This document shows positions 6,301-7,299 of a stretch of 7,299 bases of DNA, piece after piece. The DNA is taken from positions 1 through 7,299 of the forward strand of contig CAWFEI010000013.1 in assembly GCA_963814915.1 (NCBI GenBank), written 5' to 3'. The translations under genes and the position numbers were made by a program. How positions within the stretch are numbered: position 1 is the first letter of the stretch; each line of letters opens with the position of its first letter. Source of the stretch: VRUE01 sp963814915. Lineage in GTDB: Bacteria; Actinomycetota; Thermoleophilia; Solirubrobacterales; 70-9. The notes beneath the pieces were generated by a model. That model was not told the origin of the DNA. It did no database searches and was given only the letters and a program-made list of their open reading frames with translations.

Positions 6301-7299
6301 CCGCTGGCTCTGCAGCGGCTCGGCTACGGCGAGGCCGAGATCGACCAGATCAACGCCTACATCACCGAGAACGCGACGATCGTCGGCGCGCCCGGGCTCA
6401 AGGACGAGCACCTGGAGGTCTTCGACGTAGCGGTCGGCGAGCGGGCGATCTCCCACACCGGCCACATCGACATGATGGCGGCGACCCAGCCGTTCATCTC
6501 CGGCGCGATCTCGAAGACGGTCAACCTGCCGCAGAGCGCCACGGTCGAGGACATCGCCGACGCCTACACGCGCGGCTGGAAGGGCGGTCTCAAGGCGCTG
6601 GCGATCTACCGCGACGGATCCAAGACCGCGCAGGCGCTGCGCACCGACGCCCAGGACGAGCAGGAGGCCGACGCGAAGGCTCCGGCGCCGCCGGAGCGCA
6701 AGCGGATGCCGCGCGAGCGCGAATCGATCACCCACAAGTTCTCGATCGCCGGCCACGAGGGCTACATCACCGCCGGCAAGTACGAGGATGGCTCGGTCGG
6801 CGAGATCTTCCTCACCGACATCGGCAAGGAGGGCTCGACGATGCGCGGGCTGATGAACGCCTTCGCCACGGCGATCTCGCTCGGCCTGCAGTACGGCGTG
6901 CCGCTCGAAGACTTCGTGCGCAAGTTCAGTTACATGCGCTTCGAGCCGGAGGGGATCACCGGCAACCCGGAGATCCCGTTCGCCAAATCGCTGCCCGACT
7001 ACATCATGCGCTGGGTCGCCAGCCGCTTCATCGAGGACACCGACACGCTCGAGGAACTGGGGATCATGACCCAGGAGGTGCGGGCCAAGAAGGACGCCGA
7101 GACCTCGCAGCTCGGGCTCGGCATCGCCACCGACACGGCGGGCCCGGCCAACGGGGGGACCGGCGGCAACGGCCACGCAAAGCCGGCCGCGGCGGCCTTC
7201 ACGGAAACCCCCCCGGTCGTGCCGGCGAAGATGTCCGGGCTCGACCTCGGCCCCGCCTGCGAGCAGTGCGGCGGCATGATGCAGCGCACGGGCAGCTGC
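3400..7299 (+). CDS. nrdJ: Class II (B12-dependent) ribonucleotide reductase with intein, 3' end outside window
   Basis: NrdJ reduces ribonucleotides to deoxyribonucleotides using an adenosylcobalamin-generated thiyl radical, without oxygen dependence. AGGAG (3388-3392) lies seven bases before the ATG. The open frame of 1300 codons reaches the right edge; removing the 386-residue intein leaves 914 visible residues. The exteins read PQCSA before the intein and CFILSVDDTMESIL after it. Other landmarks are the glycine loop GGSGSG (5083-5100), NPCSE (5620-5634) with the radical cysteine at 5626-5628, the second redox cysteine in SACNLASLNL (TGC 5659-5661, eleven residues after the radical cysteine, as C322/C333 in the Thermotoga enzyme), and the APTGTISF phosphate loop near 6175-6198. 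A TSCPD-type C-terminal domain follows from about 6727 and a Gly/Ala-rich linker near 7140-7200. The start of a zinc-ribbon-like cysteine motif (CEQC, cysteines at 7258 and 7267, another at 7297) indicates that little is missing. There is no N-terminal ATP-cone, so activity regulation must differ from ATP-cone enzymes. Confidence 0.95.
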   Translation, partial: MSQTATSAPKNGLKGLAIERRFSSPGTHPFDQVEWEIRDAVIGDPAAPAFEQRGVEFPKSWSQNATNIVAQKYFRGQLGTEQRESSVKQMIGRVAGTIAGWGREGGYFASEEDADAFEAELTSILLNQKAAFNSPVWFNVGFEETPQCSACQPHHALVSTPEGMVPIGELVQGEQIGREVYDANGVTQVVAVKANGRKPVMRVKLRNGGFVEATPDHVVKAVSERRTEPKWLRIDQLEPGMRMHLHPHRAKVADRALVAAGSPALADYEGADHLEALDETTRVDRAEAALAGWLQADGFVGQYEDGTNTSLTIEFQVASDDEYAWVMENLDVALPDVHRKVRVADTQEVEVRRIRLYGEVLRDFVERWELLARGTEIRVPSRLWTATHEEICAYLRSVFQADGYMTVSRTGGYENARIGFAVIGERWTEDLQILLNSIGIHSRRTQKRERRSNRHDMHELSINIGSERVRFAELIGFVGEDKQHRLLASLELRNPKICPDLREEEIVAIEELGVQEVYDIQTESGEYLSNNIAVHNCFILSVDDTMESILDWNTKEGKIFRGGSGSGINLSNIRGSMEQLKKGGTASGPVSFMRGADAWAGTIKSGGKTRRAAKMVVLDVDHPDIEHFVTCKADEEKKAGALRDAGFDMSIDGEGFTSIQYQNANNSVRVTDEFMEAFEAGEDWDLLARTSGEATKTLPAGELMNLIAKAAWECADPGVQYDTIINRWHTCPESGRINASNPCSEYMHVDDSACNLASLNLMKFRREDGSFDVEEFEHAVDVVFLAQEIVVGFSSYPTEEIGENANAFRQLGLGYANLGALLMSDGLPYDSDEGRNVAAAITALMTGRAYRQSAEIAADATGPYDEYDKNREAHNGVMRMHRDAAYDIDPTGIKADLLEAAQTAWDEAVELGEEHGYRNAQATVLAPTGTISFLMDCDTTGIEPDFSLVKFKELVGGGQMTIANRSVPLALQRLGYGEAEIDQINAYITENATIVGAPGLKDEHLEVFDVAVGERAISHTGHIDMMAATQPFISGAISKTVNLPQSATVEDIADAYTRGWKGGLKALAIYRDGSKTAQALRTDAQDEQEADAKAPAPPERKRMPRERESITHKFSIAGHEGYITAGKYEDGSVGEIFLTDIGKEGSTMRGLMNAFATAISLGLQYGVPLEDFVRKFSYMRFEPEGITGNPEIPFAKSLPDYIMRWVASRFIEDTDTLEELGIMTQEVRAKKDAETSQLGLGIATDTAGPANGGTGGNGHAKPAAAAFTETPPVVPAKMSGLDLGPACEQCGGMMQRTGSC
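3850..5007 (+). mobile_element. NrdJ intein with LAGLIDADG endonuclease (386 residues)
   Basis: This in-frame protein-splicing element begins at Cys1 (TGC 3850-3852) and ends at the His-Asn pair (5002-5007). All splicing blocks are visible: block A CQPHHALVSTPEGMVPIGEL (1-20), block B ATPDHVV with Thr64 and His67, block F VYDIQTESGEYL (from 367) and block G NNIAVHN with His385 and Asn386, followed by Cys+1 (5008-5010). Every residue needed for class 1 splicing is therefore intact. Excision joins QCSA to CFILS and recreates the normal NrdJ sequence. The +1 residue is the first redox-active cysteine of the reductase. Between blocks B and F lies a two-motif homing endonuclease. Codon use in part of this half is distinctive: 10 of 25 codons at 4708-4782 end in A or T, whereas the host gene almost always uses G or C. 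This suggests horizontal spread through homing. Confidence 0.96.
4267..4608 (+). other. LAGLIDADG homing endonuclease core inside the intein
   Basis: Two dodecapeptide motifs define a DOD-type homing endonuclease: LAGWLQADGFV (motif 1, intein residues 140-150, Asp147 at 4288-4290) and LRSVFQADGYM (motif 2, from residue 245, Asp252 at 4603-4605). They are 105 residues apart, a normal spacing for a single-chain enzyme with two pseudo-symmetric halves. Both catalytic Asp residues are present and the frame is unbroken, so the nuclease may still be active. The expected target is an intein-free nrdJ allele around the sequence formed by joining 3849 to 5008. Confidence 0.85.

Noticed and set aside
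5599..7176. 525-codon open frame on the minus strand
   Set aside because: It is antisense to nrdJ, a shadow produced by the G/C-rich third positions of the real gene. Its composition is low-complexity and it has no recognisable domain.

Overview
This 7.3 kb window is high-GC bacterial DNA with a strong preference for G or C at third codon positions. Gene content, codon use and protein style suggest an actinobacterium, perhaps of the Thermoleophilia/Solirubrobacterales. That placement is an inference from recognition, not a measurement. There is no rRNA, tRNA, CRISPR array or transposase, and no gene-free stretch longer than 300 bases.

Left part (1-1266). A siroheme-branch enzyme (precorrin-2 dehydrogenase / sirohydrochlorin ferrochelatase, Met8/CysG-N type) runs rightward and is probably translated from a leaderless GTG at 103. 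That start gives it a short cysteine-rich N-terminal extension. It converges with, and overlaps by 21 bases, a leftward MarR-family regulator gene. The N-terminal part of the regulator is split between reading frames, so it is either a decaying gene or carries sequence errors.

Middle (1267-3265). A strong sigma-70-like promoter, overlapped by a perfect inverted repeat that resembles a MarR operator, drives a tight two-gene unit: a YceI-family lipocalin-like protein and an NAD(P)H-dependent FMN reductase. The divergent MarR gene is the natural candidate regulator. A hairpin sits at the end of this unit, where it meets the leftward PAQR/hemolysin III membrane protein gene.

Right part (3266-7299). 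A structured 134-base divergent intergenic region precedes a class II (adenosylcobalamin-dependent) ribonucleotide reductase gene, nrdJ, which runs off the right edge close to its expected C-terminal cysteine motif. The gene carries a 386-residue intein (3850-5007) with both LAGLIDADG motifs. It is inserted exactly before the first redox-active cysteine of the reductase, so the enzyme cannot work until the intein splices out. An extein cysteine at position -3 relative to the splice junction makes redox control of splicing a testable idea. Parts of the endonuclease half have visibly different codon use from the host gene, consistent with later acquisition.

The most interesting points are the intein at the catalytic cysteine with its -3 cysteine, the leaderless cysteine-rich Met8-type protein, and the disrupted MarR gene next to what appears to be its own operator.
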